From positions 1 through 54,744 of the IMG/VR virus record IMGVR_UViG_3300028573_000021: a stretch of 54,744 nt of DNA. One strand, 5' to 3'. The position numbers and the translations under genes were made by a program. Below the pieces are notes generated by a model that was not told the origin of the DNA, did not search any database, and saw only the letters and a program-made list of their open reading frames with translations. Within the stretch, counting starts at the first letter, position 1, and each line of letters starts with the position of its first letter. Source of the DNA: a virus. Positions 1 through 6,961 of this stretch are shown here, one piece after another.

Positions 1-294
1 CCGACGGGCGACCCGGGAGCGGCCAGCGCGACGGGCGACCAGGGAGCGGCCAGCGCGACGGGCGTCCGTGGAGCGGCCAGCGCGACGGGCGACCAGGGAG
101 CGGCCAGCGCGACGGGCGTCCGTGGAGCGGCCAGCGCGACGGGCTACCGGGGAGCGGCCAGCGCGACGGGCGACCAGGGAGCGGCCAGCGCGACGGGCGA
201 CCAGGGAGCGGCCAGCGCGACGGGCTACCAGGGAGCGGCCAGCGCGACGGGCGACCGGGGAGCGGCCAGCGCGACGGGCGTCCAGGGAGCGGCC
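1..294 (+). repeat. 27-bp tandem repeat array, 3' part
   Basis: Units of 27 bp share an invariant 21-bp core (GGAGCGGCCAGCGCGACGGGC) followed by two variable codons. In order the residue pairs are DP, DQ, VR, DQ, VR, YR, DQ, DQ, YQ, DR, VQ. The first unit has two bases unlike all others (C at 1, C at 14), which may be an edge artefact. Confidence 0.95.
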
Positions 295-474
295 ATGGCC
301 TGCGGATATGCGGGCCGGGTCTCGGGCGCCGATGGCAATGCCCTCTTTCTCACCGAGCGTGACGACGACGGCAACATCATCGCCGTGTGGGCCGGCATCG
401 TCGGTCGCGACAGCATCAAGGCCGGCGTCTGGTATGTGCTCCAAGGCGGCAAGCCGACGGAGGTTCTGGCATGA
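1..474 (+). CDS. Repeat-array protein, C-terminal part (continues from the window end)
   Basis: The frame is open from base 1 to TGA at 472-474 and has no start of its own. It carries about 11 nonapeptide units (GAASATG plus two variable residues) up to about 294. A unique C-terminal segment of about 59 residues follows, containing ALFLTERDDDGNIIAVW. The N-terminal half is the gene starting at 54051, so this is one gene split by the window ends. The stop overlaps the next ATG (471), as in an operon. Such tails follow similar repeats in phage and bacterial proteins of unknown function. Joining base 54744 directly to base 1 breaks the frame, so some bases of the array overlap or are missing. 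Confidence 0.8.
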   Translation, partial: PTGDPGAASATGDQGAASATGVRGAASATGDQGAASATGVRGAASATGYRGAASATGDQGAASATGDQGAASATGYQGAASATGDRGAASATGVQGAAMACGYAGRVSGADGNALFLTERDDDGNIIAVWAGIVGRDSIKAGVWYVLQGGKPTEVLA

Positions 475-1343
475 CCCTGCCCGCCGGAATTCATCACGCT
501 GTCCCCGATGCGACCTACCGCAACGAGCCCGGATCGGTCCCCGCGCTATCTCAGTCGATCGCGAAAATACTCCTCGCCAAGTCGCCCGCGCATGCCTGGC
601 TGGCTCACCCTCGGCTCAACCCCGCGTGGGAGCCCGACGACGACATAAAGTTCGACGTCGGCAACGTCGTCCACAAGCTCATGCTCGGCCGCGGGCGCGA
701 GATAGTCGTGATCGACGCGGACGACTGGCGCACCAAAGACGCGCGCGCGGCTCGAGACGCCGCCCTGGCGGAACACAAACTCGCCGTCCTGCCGCACGCG
801 ATGGAACGCGCCGAGGCGATGGTGGAGGCGGCCCGCTCACAGTTGCGAGCGCGCGGATACGCGACGGACTGGGAGCCGGCGAAGGACTGCGGCGAGGTCG
901 TTGTCCGCGCTCAAGCCGAGGCAGGTCACTGGCTGACGGCGATGATCGACTGGCTGCCGTCGACCACGCGCATCTGGGACTGGAAAACCTCCGCCATGTC
1001 GGTGCACCCGGACAACCTCGGGCGGCTGATGGCGTCAGGCGACTGGCCGCTGCAGGCCGCGATGCACGAGCGTATTTTGAACATCCTCGATCCGGGCAAT
1101 ATCGGCCGGCGCGAGCATCGGTTCGTGGCGCAGGAGATCACCCCGCCATACGCGCTGAGTGTCGTGCGGATGACCGAGGCACACATGACGGTCGGCCGGG
1201 TGCAGGTGGCGCGCGCCGAGGCGATATGGGCGCGGTGCATGGCGACCGATACGTGGCCGCCTTATCCGGTCGAGGATCAGTTGCCGGAATATCCGGCATG
1301 GGCATTGGCGAGAGCGATGGAGGAACCGAGTGACACTGACTGA
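471..1343 (+). CDS. PD-(D/E)XK exonuclease, RecE/exonuclease VIII-like (DUF3799 type)
   Basis: A 290-aa protein with a conserved FDVGNVVHKLMLG helix (residues 61-73) and a nuclease core with D160 (AMIDWLP) and D170-W-K172 (WDWKTS), the order expected of the DUF3799/exonuclease VIII group. These enzymes resect dsDNA 5' to 3' and work with a single-strand annealing or RecA-like partner. The ATPase at 2280 in the same operon is the likely partner. The ATG was chosen because it overlaps the upstream TGA (ATGA). Probable role: recombination-dependent replication or end repair. The family is fairly secure; the partner is inferred. Confidence 0.85.
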   Translation: MTLPAGIHHAVPDATYRNEPGSVPALSQSIAKILLAKSPAHAWLAHPRLNPAWEPDDDIKFDVGNVVHKLMLGRGREIVVIDADDWRTKDARAARDAALAEHKLAVLPHAMERAEAMVEAARSQLRARGYATDWEPAKDCGEVVVRAQAEAGHWLTAMIDWLPSTTRIWDWKTSAMSVHPDNLGRLMASGDWPLQAAMHERILNILDPGNIGRREHRFVAQEITPPYALSVVRMTEAHMTVGRVQVARAEAIWARCMATDTWPPYPVEDQLPEYPAWALARAMEEPSDTD

Positions 1344-1647
1344 AGGCACAACACCTGCGCGCGAGATCGTGACGCCCGATCGCGTGATCCGGCCCGGCTA
1401 CGGCGAGCTGGTCATGCGCGACGTGGCGCAGGCCCACGGCACGACGGTTGCCGAACTGCGGTCCCGCCACAAGCCGGCGCGTCTGGTGCGCGCCAGGATC
1501 GACGCGGCTCGCCGGCTGACGGACTTGGGCTACACCCGCACGCTTGTCGGCCGGATCATGCGGCGCGATCACACGACGATATCGTGGTATCTCGGCGCTT
1601 GCCCGAACAAGCGGCAGCCGTTGGCGAAGAGGGGAGTGGAGATATGA
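1330..1647 (+). CDS. Small protein with a DnaA domain IV-like DNA-binding helix-turn-helix
   Basis: A 105-aa protein starting at GTG, overlapping the exonuclease end by 14 bp. Residues about 52-88 contain ARRLTDLGY, then GRIMRRDHTTISWYLG. This matches the signature of the DnaA C-terminal DnaA-box-binding domain, including the RDHTT core. The AAA+ ATPase domains of DnaA are absent. It could bind DnaA boxes or phage iterons, either recruiting or competing with host DnaA. The role is inferred; the DNA-binding fold is well supported by the motif. Confidence 0.75.
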   Translation: MTLTEGTTPAREIVTPDRVIRPGYGELVMRDVAQAHGTTVAELRSRHKPARLVRARIDAARRLTDLGYTRTLVGRIMRRDHTTISWYLGACPNKRQPLAKRGVEI

Positions 1648-1961
1648 GCAAGTTTTGCGTCGGCGACGAGATCGAACTGCGGGTGAGAGTGAAAAGCGTT
1701 GCCGGCGATGATGCTTATCGCGCTTATGTCGTCAGGGACGGAGAGACTGTCGGCGGATATATAGTGCTGTCCGAAGGCGCTCTTTCCGCCGGCCGCCTCA
1801 TCCCCCGCCCGATCAAGGTGGGGGACAGGGTGAGGGTGAAGGGGACGAGTAGAGGGCCGCTCACGGTTATAGCGATCGATGGAGCGGATGCTTGGCTCAA
1901 GTTCCCCGATGGCAGCTACTGGACAGTTAGCTTTGTGCATCTGGAGCCCGCCAATGACTGA
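1644..1961 (+). CDS. Unknown small beta-rich protein, possibly KOW/SH3-like
   Basis: A 105-aa protein beginning MSKFCVGDEIELRVRVKS, overlapping the previous stop by ATGA. The second half has KVGDRVRVKGTSRGPLTVI followed by DAWLKFPDG, the alternating pattern of small beta-barrels such as KOW or SH3-like domains. No catalytic motif is seen. The function is unknown; the operon position suggests an accessory early protein. A longer upstream extension is possible but lies inside the previous gene. Confidence 0.65.
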   Translation: MSKFCVGDEIELRVRVKSVAGDDAYRAYVVRDGETVGGYIVLSEGALSAGRLIPRPIKVGDRVRVKGTSRGPLTVIAIDGADAWLKFPDGSYWTVSFVHLEPAND

Positions 1962-2283
1962 CCGCGCAGCCATCATCGAGCGGGCGGCGAGGGCGCTGTG
2001 TACCGCCGAGTATGTGAGCCGGCCCGTTCGGCTCGTCGATCTTGAGGGATGGTATCTGCTGGCGGTGGACCACTGGCGTAGCAGGGCCGAAGCCGTCCTC
2101 AAAGCCGTCTGCCCCGGCCTGCTCGACGGCACCGCATGGCTGGCTCCGTGGGAGGCGACAGAGGAGATGTACGACGTCGGTTGCGATACGTGTGACAGGG
2201 TGTGTGCGAATGGTTGCGGCGTCAATCACATCTTCGCCGCCATGCGCGACGCTCATCTCGCCAAGCCAGGAGACAAGCCATGA
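1954..2283 (+). CDS. Unknown early protein, Cys-rich C-terminal half
   Basis: A 109-aa protein whose ATG overlaps the previous stop by 8 bp and whose end overlaps the ATPase start by 4 bp. The N-terminal half is helical (MTDRAAIIERAARAL). Residues about 70-90 hold four cysteines (VGCDTCDRVCANGCG), spaced like a small metal site. I do not recognise the family. Confidence 0.6.
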   Translation: MTDRAAIIERAARALCTAEYVSRPVRLVDLEGWYLLAVDHWRSRAEAVLKAVCPGLLDGTAWLAPWEATEEMYDVGCDTCDRVCANGCGVNHIFAAMRDAHLAKPGDKP

Positions 2284-3278
2284 ACGCCCCCGCCCGCGTA
2301 TTCAACGCCGTGCCTGCCGTGCGAGAGAGCGTACCGCTGCTTGTCGGACTCACCGGACCATCTGGCGGGGGGAAAACTTTCTCCGCCCTTCGCCTTGCAA
2401 CCGGAATTCAGACGGTGACGGGAGGCGACATTTACTGCGTCGATACCGAGGCTCGCCGGATGCTGCACTACGCGGACAAATTCAAGTTCCGCCATCTGCA
2501 ATTCGATGCGCCGTTCGGGTCACTGGATTACCTCGCGGCCATCCGATATTGCTCCGCGCAGGGCGCGAAAGTGATCGTGGTGGACAGCATGTCTCACGAG
2601 CATGAGGGGCCCGGCGGATTGCTCGACTATCAGGCGCGCGAGTTCGAGCGGATGGGCAGTCGCGAGTCCGTCAAGATGCTGGCATGGCAAAAGCCCAAGG
2701 CAGCACGCCAGGCGCTCCTGAATGGCATTCTGCAAATCCCGGCGAATTTCATCTTTTGTTTCCGCGCGAAAGAGAAGATCAAAATGAGCCGCGCGAGCGG
2801 CAAGACGGAGATCATTCCGCAGGGCTTCATGCCGATCGCAGGAGAAGAATTCGTATTCGAGATGACGGTGAATTGCCTTCTTCTCCCGCACGCGAATGGC
2901 GTCCCGACGTGGCAGAGTGACGAGCCGGGGGAACGCATGATGATGAAGCTGCCCGAACAATTTCGCGACGTGTTCCGCGAGCCGCGCCCGCTTGACGAGG
3001 ACATCGGCCGGCAGTTGGCGACATGGGCAGCGGGAGGCGCGACACCAGCCGCTCGGCAGTCGCCTGAAACCGTCGTCGACGAAGCCGCGATCCTTGCCGC
3101 CGCGCGAGATGCGGCGCGATCGGGGAAGGACGCGCTCCAGGCTTACTACAAGCCGCTGAGCAAGCTCGCCAAGGCGGCGCTGAAACCGCACTTCGCCGAG
3201 TTGACCGCGACCGCGACCGAGGCTGACGCCGTGAGGGCCGAGCCGGTCGCCGTCGAAATCGAGGGAGACGTGATTTGA
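2280..3278 (+). CDS. RecA-like P-loop ATPase, candidate Sak4-type recombinase or annealing factor
   Basis: A 332-aa protein with Walker A GPSGGGKT (residues 26-33) and Walker B VIVVD (98-102), in a compact RecA-like core, then an Ala-rich C-terminal region. Phage proteins of this type near an exonuclease are often Sak4-like recombinases. The DUF3799-type exonuclease lies just upstream in the same operon, which supports a two-part recombination system. The ATG at 2280 overlaps the previous stop (ATGA). A general AAA ATPase with another role cannot be excluded. Confidence 0.75.
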   Translation: MNAPARVFNAVPAVRESVPLLVGLTGPSGGGKTFSALRLATGIQTVTGGDIYCVDTEARRMLHYADKFKFRHLQFDAPFGSLDYLAAIRYCSAQGAKVIVVDSMSHEHEGPGGLLDYQAREFERMGSRESVKMLAWQKPKAARQALLNGILQIPANFIFCFRAKEKIKMSRASGKTEIIPQGFMPIAGEEFVFEMTVNCLLLPHANGVPTWQSDEPGERMMMKLPEQFRDVFREPRPLDEDIGRQLATWAAGGATPAARQSPETVVDEAAILAAARDAARSGKDALQAYYKPLSKLAKAALKPHFAELTATATEADAVRAEPVAVEIEGDVI

Positions 3279-3538
3279 ATGACGCGCCCGCACCCGAAAC
3301 CGCACCCGCGCCCGCGCCAATACCCGAGGTCGCCGCCCGCGCCGTCGAGGATCTGATGGACGGCATCATCCGCACGTCATGGCTCAACGGCGGCTTGGCG
3401 ATGCGGTTTCGCGTCATCAAAGCGCTCCTAGCGATGGGAGAGCGCGACCTTGCCGCGACGATCGGGCGGATGGACGTGCCGACGCAGCAGAACTGGAACG
3501 ACCGCGAGACGGTCATATCGGAGAGGACTGAAGCATGA
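3275..3538 (+). CDS. Unknown helical early protein (TTG start)
   Basis: An 87-aa protein. The only start fitting the frame near the upstream stop is TTG at 3275, with GGGAG about 7 bp before it. The N-terminus is rich in Ala-Pro (APETAPAPAPIPEV), then helical with RFRVIKALLAMGERDLAATI. There is no recognised domain. It overlaps the ATPase by 4 bp and the next ATG by 4 bp, so it is translated with the recombination genes and could be an accessory to them. Confidence 0.6.
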   Translation: MNDAPAPETAPAPAPIPEVAARAVEDLMDGIIRTSWLNGGLAMRFRVIKALLAMGERDLAATIGRMDVPTQQNWNDRETVISERTEA

Positions 3539-3759
3539 GACAGCACGGATACAGGGTGACGATCACCGGGTTCATTCCGGTCGACCCGAGGGACATCATG
3601 AGCCAGAAGGCGGCGATCGACGCCATCACTGGCGGGCCAGCGGCTGTGATCGCCGCTGCGGCGGACATCACCGTCGAACACAAGCTCACCAGCCGCGCCG
3701 TGGACGCGCCGACGCCAGCCCCGGCCACGGATGCTAGGACGGCGAAAAAGTCCGCTTAG
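3535..3759 (+). CDS. Unknown small early protein
   Basis: A 74-aa protein with a beta-type start (MRQHGYRVTITGFIPV) and an Ala-Pro-rich tail (PTPAPATDARTAKKSA). No family recognised. It is the last gene before a promoter; its TAG stop lies inside the first palindromic operator at 3752-3763. Confidence 0.55.
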   Translation: MRQHGYRVTITGFIPVDPRDIMSQKAAIDAITGGPAAVIAAAADITVEHKLTSRAVDAPTPAPATDARTAKKSA

Positions 3760-3792
3760 GCGGTTGACAGCGGTCCCGTTTAGGCGCATACA
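3752..3792 (+). promoter_or_regulatory. Rightward promoter with two TTAG-centred operators
   Basis: The -35 TTGACA (3764-3769) is followed after 17 bp by CATACA (3787-3792); a TACATA at 3789 is an alternative -10. Two related 12-bp sites flank and overlap it: CCGCTTAGGCGG (3752-3763) and CCGTTTAGGCGC (3776-3787), 24 bp apart. A reverse-complement relative lies in the promoter at 45895. It probably drives the small-gene operon from 3862. Confidence 0.6.
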
Positions 3793-3861
3793 TATCCAGA
3801 CGGTTGGCGATGGGCTGGCCGTCTGGATAGACCGGCACGACGCCGGATGGAGGACAGGCCG

Positions 3862-4023
3862 ATGAACACCCAGGAACTGCTCGCCGCCCTGAAGGCAGCG
3901 CTTCCCATCGTGCAGAAGGCGGCCGCCGTCGCGCCAACAACCCTCACGCGGCAGCAGAGACAGCGTGAGGCGGCTGAGGTCGCGCGGCGCATCCAGCTTC
4001 TTCTCGCAGAGGAGGCACGCTGA
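3862..4023 (+). CDS. Unknown 53-aa helical protein
   Basis: ATG at 3862, with GGAGG about 10 bp upstream, opens a 53-aa frame (MNTQELLAALKAALPIV ... RRIQLLLAEEAR) ending TGA 4021-4023, which overlaps the next ATG by one base. It is almost wholly helical and charged. It is the first gene after the promoter at 3764. No family recognised. Confidence 0.6.
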   Translation: MNTQELLAALKAALPIVQKAAAVAPTTLTRQQRQREAAEVARRIQLLLAEEAR

Positions 4024-4319
4024 TGGCTTGCCAAGAGTGCGGTGGCCCGATTGAATGCAAGCGGCCCGACGCGATCTTTTGCTCGCTGCCGTGTCGCCGC
4101 GTATTCAATAACCGCCGCATCCAGCGCGGCGGAGAGTTTTACGACCTGATCATGGAAATGCGGTTCGACCGCAAGCGCGCCGACGCGACGAAGGCGTGGT
4201 CGCTGCTATGCACGATCGCCGGCCGGTTTCGCGATGAGGACAAGACTGATCGCGCCGGTCGGCGGAGCTGGTCATCGTCGACGCGCATGGGGCGCGTCAA
4301 TTCGAGGCTTGGGAGGTAG
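4023..4319 (+). CDS. Small zinc-finger protein
   Basis: A 98-aa protein with MACQECGGPIECKRPDAIFC then SLPCRRVFNNRR: a CxxC pair and a CxxxC pair about 14 residues apart, typical of small treble-clef or zinc-ribbon fingers in phage proteins. The rest is basic and helical. It probably binds nucleic acid or a protein partner. The start overlaps the upstream stop (TGATG). Confidence 0.65.
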   Translation: MACQECGGPIECKRPDAIFCSLPCRRVFNNRRIQRGGEFYDLIMEMRFDRKRADATKAWSLLCTIAGRFRDEDKTDRAGRRSWSSSTRMGRVNSRLGR

Positions 4320-4320
4320 C

Positions 4321-4572
4321 ATGCCGAGAACATCATTCCTGCTCACGCTGGCCGGCATTGCCGCCGTCAGCACACCAGCTGCGGCGCATTACGTCACGCG
4401 GTGCGAGGCAATCGCCTGTAGTCGAGACATCAACTTGCTGACCGAGATCATGCGGAACCCGGAGGACGTATGCGCGCCCCAAGCGTTCGCGCGGTTCGTC
4501 GACCTGACCCAAGCATGGCAGCCAGGGTTGAGGGCTTTGTGTGCCGCCAGCAGCCCGGTGGATGCGTCATGA
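4321..4572 (+). CDS. Secreted small Cys-containing protein
   Basis: An 83-aa protein with a clear Sec signal peptide (MPRTSFLLTLAGIAAVSTPAAA, cleavage likely after AAA). The mature part of about 61 residues has four cysteines (RCEAIACS, DVCAP, RALCAA), suggesting disulfides in the periplasm. No family recognised. An early periplasmic protein could modify the envelope, for example in superinfection exclusion, but nothing in the sequence proves this. Confidence 0.6.
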   Translation: MPRTSFLLTLAGIAAVSTPAAAHYVTRCEAIACSRDINLLTEIMRNPEDVCAPQAFARFVDLTQAWQPGLRALCAASSPVDAS

Positions 4573-5042
4573 CCACACGAACGCCAGAGGACATCGCGCG
4601 GGAGATCGTGCGCGAGCACATCGACTGGCACCGTAACGGCCAGCCTCGGCCCAAAGGTGGATTTCCGCCCGAGTATTTTGCAGACGAATTGATTGGAGCC
4701 CTCACCGCCGCCCTTCGCGCCTATGCCGACGAGAGGCTGGAGGAGGCGGCGAAGAACTGCGCCACTCAGTTCGATGTTCCGCCCGAGTATGAGACGGAAC
4801 CGATGGTCTGGCACGCCGCATGGGAGACATGCTCGCGGGCGGCTGTGGTCGCTATCCGCGCCCTCAAGTCTCGCCCGCCCAAGTCGGAGGACGCACGGGA
4901 CGACGACATAGCCGTCACGTTGAGTTGCGGTTGCGTGTTCTGTGATCTGAACCTGACTCCCAAATATGACGGCTCGTGGTTTCACGAAGGTCCGAGGCGG
5001 ATACGCGTTCCATGCAACAAACCACGGGAGCCCACCCCATGA
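4569..5042 (+). CDS. Unknown early protein with a DVPPE-HAxWExC motif
   Basis: A 157-aa protein beginning MTTRTPEDIAREIVREHI. The central segment FDVPPEYETEPMVWHAAWE-TCSR is closely related to a segment in the gene at 5758 (FDVPPERDTEPLGYHAGWE-ACAR), so the two share a duplicated module. The C-terminal part has CGCVFCDL, a possible metal site. It overlaps its neighbours by a few bases. Function unknown. Confidence 0.6.
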   Translation: MTTRTPEDIAREIVREHIDWHRNGQPRPKGGFPPEYFADELIGALTAALRAYADERLEEAAKNCATQFDVPPEYETEPMVWHAAWETCSRAAVVAIRALKSRPPKSEDARDDDIAVTLSCGCVFCDLNLTPKYDGSWFHEGPRRIRVPCNKPREPTP

Positions 5043-5275
5043 CCACCTACGTCTGCGGCGCGATATTCGGGCCGGGGGGAGGGCTGCTGCACATTGCGAC
5101 AACCACCCAAGAACGAGAGGTGTGGGTGTGGTTTATCGGCTGGCCGCTCACGCACGTTGAGGAGAGTATTGAGGCGCTCAAGGCTCGCGGCTACCGCTAT
5201 GCGACTGTCACCGTCACCGAGCAGGCGCCCCTGCCCGCGCCGTCAACTACAAGGAGCCCACCCCATGACCACTGA
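5039..5275 (+). CDS. Unknown 78-aa early protein
   Basis: MTTYVCGAIFGPGGGLLHIA, then WVWFIGWPLTHVEESIEALKARGYRYATVTV: an alpha/beta pattern without a known motif. The start at 5039 overlaps the upstream stop, and the end overlaps the next gene by 11 bp. It belongs to the same translationally coupled small-gene run. Confidence 0.55.
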   Translation: MTTYVCGAIFGPGGGLLHIATTTQEREVWVWFIGWPLTHVEESIEALKARGYRYATVTVTEQAPLPAPSTTRSPPHDH

Positions 5276-5516
5276 GACGAAGTTCACGGCGGCTGATTTC
5301 GCGAAGGCCATACAGTACGTCGAAAGGCACGGCGTTGGCCCTGAGATTGAGTACGTCGTCCTCGATGCTCTCCGCATCGCCCAGAGGGTGATGACGCCGG
5401 GAGTGATCGGAGCCGCCTTGGCTGATCACTTGGGCTTCCCGCATGAGGAACGCAGCGATTTCAGCGAGGAAGAGGCCGTCATCCGAGACGCCCTCACACG
5501 CGAGGAAACACCATGA
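5265..5516 (+). CDS. Unknown 83-aa acidic helical protein
   Basis: MTTETKFTAADFAKAIQYVE, ending FSEEEAVIRDALTREETP. It is acidic and mainly helical, with no signal or membrane segment. Start and stop both overlap neighbouring genes. No family recognised. Confidence 0.55.
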   Translation: MTTETKFTAADFAKAIQYVERHGVGPEIEYVVLDALRIAQRVMTPGVIGAALADHLGFPHEERSDFSEEEAVIRDALTREETP

Positions 5517-5761
5517 GCACAACTTTATATGAATTGGTCAAGCGAGAACTTACCGACCCGAAACCCGGAGAGTTTTCCATGACAACGGCTGCCATGTGGT
5601 CTTGTGCGACGTGCGGAGAGGCCATCGCCGGTATGGGCGGTCCCGGAAATGGTGAAGTCTGCGTCAGGTGCGCGGAACTCATCAGAAGCGGCCGGGCGCG
5701 CGGCTGCATCGTTTGGTGGACAGACGAACCGGCCGCCCTCACACGCGAGGAGAAGGCATGA
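5513..5761 (+). CDS. Small zinc-ribbon-like protein
   Basis: An 82-aa protein with MWSCATCGEAIAG and then EVCVRCAELIRSG: two CxxC knuckles about 17 residues apart, as in a zinc ribbon. The C-terminus ends EPAALTREEKA, like the TREETP tail of the gene before. ATGA overlaps at both ends. It probably binds zinc; the partner is unknown. Confidence 0.6.
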   Translation: MSTTLYELVKRELTDPKPGEFSMTTAAMWSCATCGEAIAGMGGPGNGEVCVRCAELIRSGRARGCIVWWTDEPAALTREEKA

Positions 5762-6045
5762 ACGAGGACATGCATGAAATCTGGGGACCGTATCGCCCCG
5801 ATCCCGCTCGTGACGCCCGTATCGCCGCCCTGGAGGCCGAGGTCGCCCGGCTCAGGGAGGCGCTGACGAAGGAGCGGAAGGAGGTGGACACGGCATGCTC
5901 GGAGCGATTCGACGTGCCGCCCGAGCGTGACACCGAGCCACTAGGCTATCATGCCGGCTGGGAAGCGTGCGCACGGTCAATCGCGGATCGCATCCTCCGC
6001 GTCCGCGCCGCCCTCACGGCCCCCACACCACCACCGCAGCCATGA
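5758..6045 (+). CDS. Coiled-coil protein sharing the DVPPE module with the gene at 4569
   Basis: A 95-aa protein. Residues about 18-45 (RIAALEAEVARLREALTKER) form a heptad coiled coil, so it probably oligomerises. It is followed by FDVPPERDTEPLGYHAGWE-ACARSIADRI, paralogous to the segment in the gene at 4569. The C-terminus is proline-rich. ATGA overlaps at both ends. Confidence 0.6.
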   Translation: MNEDMHEIWGPYRPDPARDARIAALEAEVARLREALTKERKEVDTACSERFDVPPERDTEPLGYHAGWEACARSIADRILRVRAALTAPTPPPQP

Positions 6046-6359
6046 TCCGCATATTCTGGACCGATGCCGCTTACCGCGCAGACTGTCGCCGCACCCGCGA
6101 GGCCGCATTGTCGCGGGCTGGCGCGTGGTTTGATCCCGACGCGTTAGACCCGCACGCGGTTCGCATCGCCTGTGCCGCGTATCATGGCGTGGCCGTGTCC
6201 TCGATCCACGACGCGACGGTGCTGATCAAAGCGATGCGGAGGGCGCTCAAGACGTTCGGCGAGCACTGCATGCGACCCGCCCCGCAGACGCTGGACGCAA
6301 CTCGAGACGAGCCGTATGGCGACGGCGCATGGCCTATCGCGGTCTGGCACGATCAATAG
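6042..6359 (+). CDS. Unknown 105-aa protein, end of the rightward operon
   Basis: MIRIFWTDAAYRADCRRTRE with a helical middle (AVRIACAAYHGVAVSSIHDA). The segment resembles a small helix-turn-helix, but weakly. Its last 26 bp overlap the convergent minus-strand gene (6334-6582). No terminator hairpin with a T-run is visible at this convergence. Confidence 0.6.
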   Translation: MIRIFWTDAAYRADCRRTREAALSRAGAWFDPDALDPHAVRIACAAYHGVAVSSIHDATVLIKAMRRALKTFGEHCMRPAPQTLDATRDEPYGDGAWPIAVWHDQ

Positions 6360-6582
6360 CGCGACGCCCTGGCAGCGGATCGCCGCAGAGGATGCCCGTC
6401 ACGGTGCGCGTGTCTGGTGGAATTTCCGCCAGCCGGGCCGCGATGTCTTCGGCCGGAACGCGCGAATACGGATACACTGAATGCCCCGTCGCACCGCCTT
6501 CGTGGCCTAGCTCGCGCTGCCTGCGCTGGTAATTGCGCCGCCATCGCAGGCGCTCCTCCTCGGAGTGGTCCCACCGCGCCAT
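6334..6582 (-). CDS. Unknown basic small protein, end of the leftward late operon
   Basis: An 82-aa protein, MARWDHSEEERLRWRRNYQR, strongly basic, with a conserved-looking stretch VPAEDIAARLAEIPPDTRT. The start at 6582 was chosen over a longer form because it follows the upstream stop by 1 bp. It is the last gene of the long minus-strand run and overlaps the convergent plus-strand gene by 26 bp. Confidence 0.6.
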   Translation of the reverse strand: MARWDHSEEERLRWRRNYQRRQRELGHEGGATGHSVYPYSRVPAEDIAARLAEIPPDTRTVTGILCGDPLPGRRAIDRARPR

Positions 6583-6583
6583 C

Positions 6584-6961
6584 CTAGTACCCCGGTATAG
6601 GCGGCAAGAAACAATAGATCGTCCCATGCACGGACGATGTTTCAAACTCTGCGCCGCCGCCCATCGAGTTGCAAATGTACGCCTCGCCGTCGATAGACAA
6701 CGGCTTTTTCAGAACCTTGTCCGGAGGCACGTCAACCCATGCTTTGCCGGTGACGTCCTCCATGATCGCCTGCCAGTGGCCGTCTGCGGCTTGGCGGGCC
6801 TGCGTCGCGTGGCAGTCCGACACGTCGCAGCATGACGCACCGCCGTTCGGCTGCATGAGCGATTTGAACCACCGCGAGCGTGGTCCGTCAGGCCAGCTCC
6901 CGCCCGCGTGCGCCGCCGTGGCGACTAAGACCAGCACCACGCCGAGCCAGGCGCGGCTCAC
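6584..6961 (-). CDS. Secreted Cys-rich protein of unknown function
   Basis: A 125-aa protein starting at GTG 6961 (GTGA overlap). It has a signal peptide, VSRAWLGVVLVLVATAAHAG, and a mature domain with SCCDVSDCHATQAR, YICNSMGGG and TIYCFLPP, with five cysteines. It resembles small exported phage and alphaproteobacterial proteins of unknown function. It sits in the lysis region, so an envelope role is possible. Confidence 0.65.
   Translation of the reverse strand: MSRAWLGVVLVLVATAAHAGGSWPDGPRSRWFKSLMQPNGGASCCDVSDCHATQARQAADGHWQAIMEDVTGKAWVDVPPDKVLKKPLSIDGEAYICNSMGGGAEFETSSVHGTIYCFLPPIPGY

Noticed and set aside
1-294. 27-bp direct repeats as a CRISPR array
   Set aside because: The repeats are contiguous and in-frame, with no unique spacers, and encode GAASATG units in one open frame.
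68-1333. 421-codon plus-strand frame through the repeat array and exonuclease gene
   Set aside because: Out of frame with both real proteins; its Arg-Pro repeats come from reading the 27-bp units in another frame.
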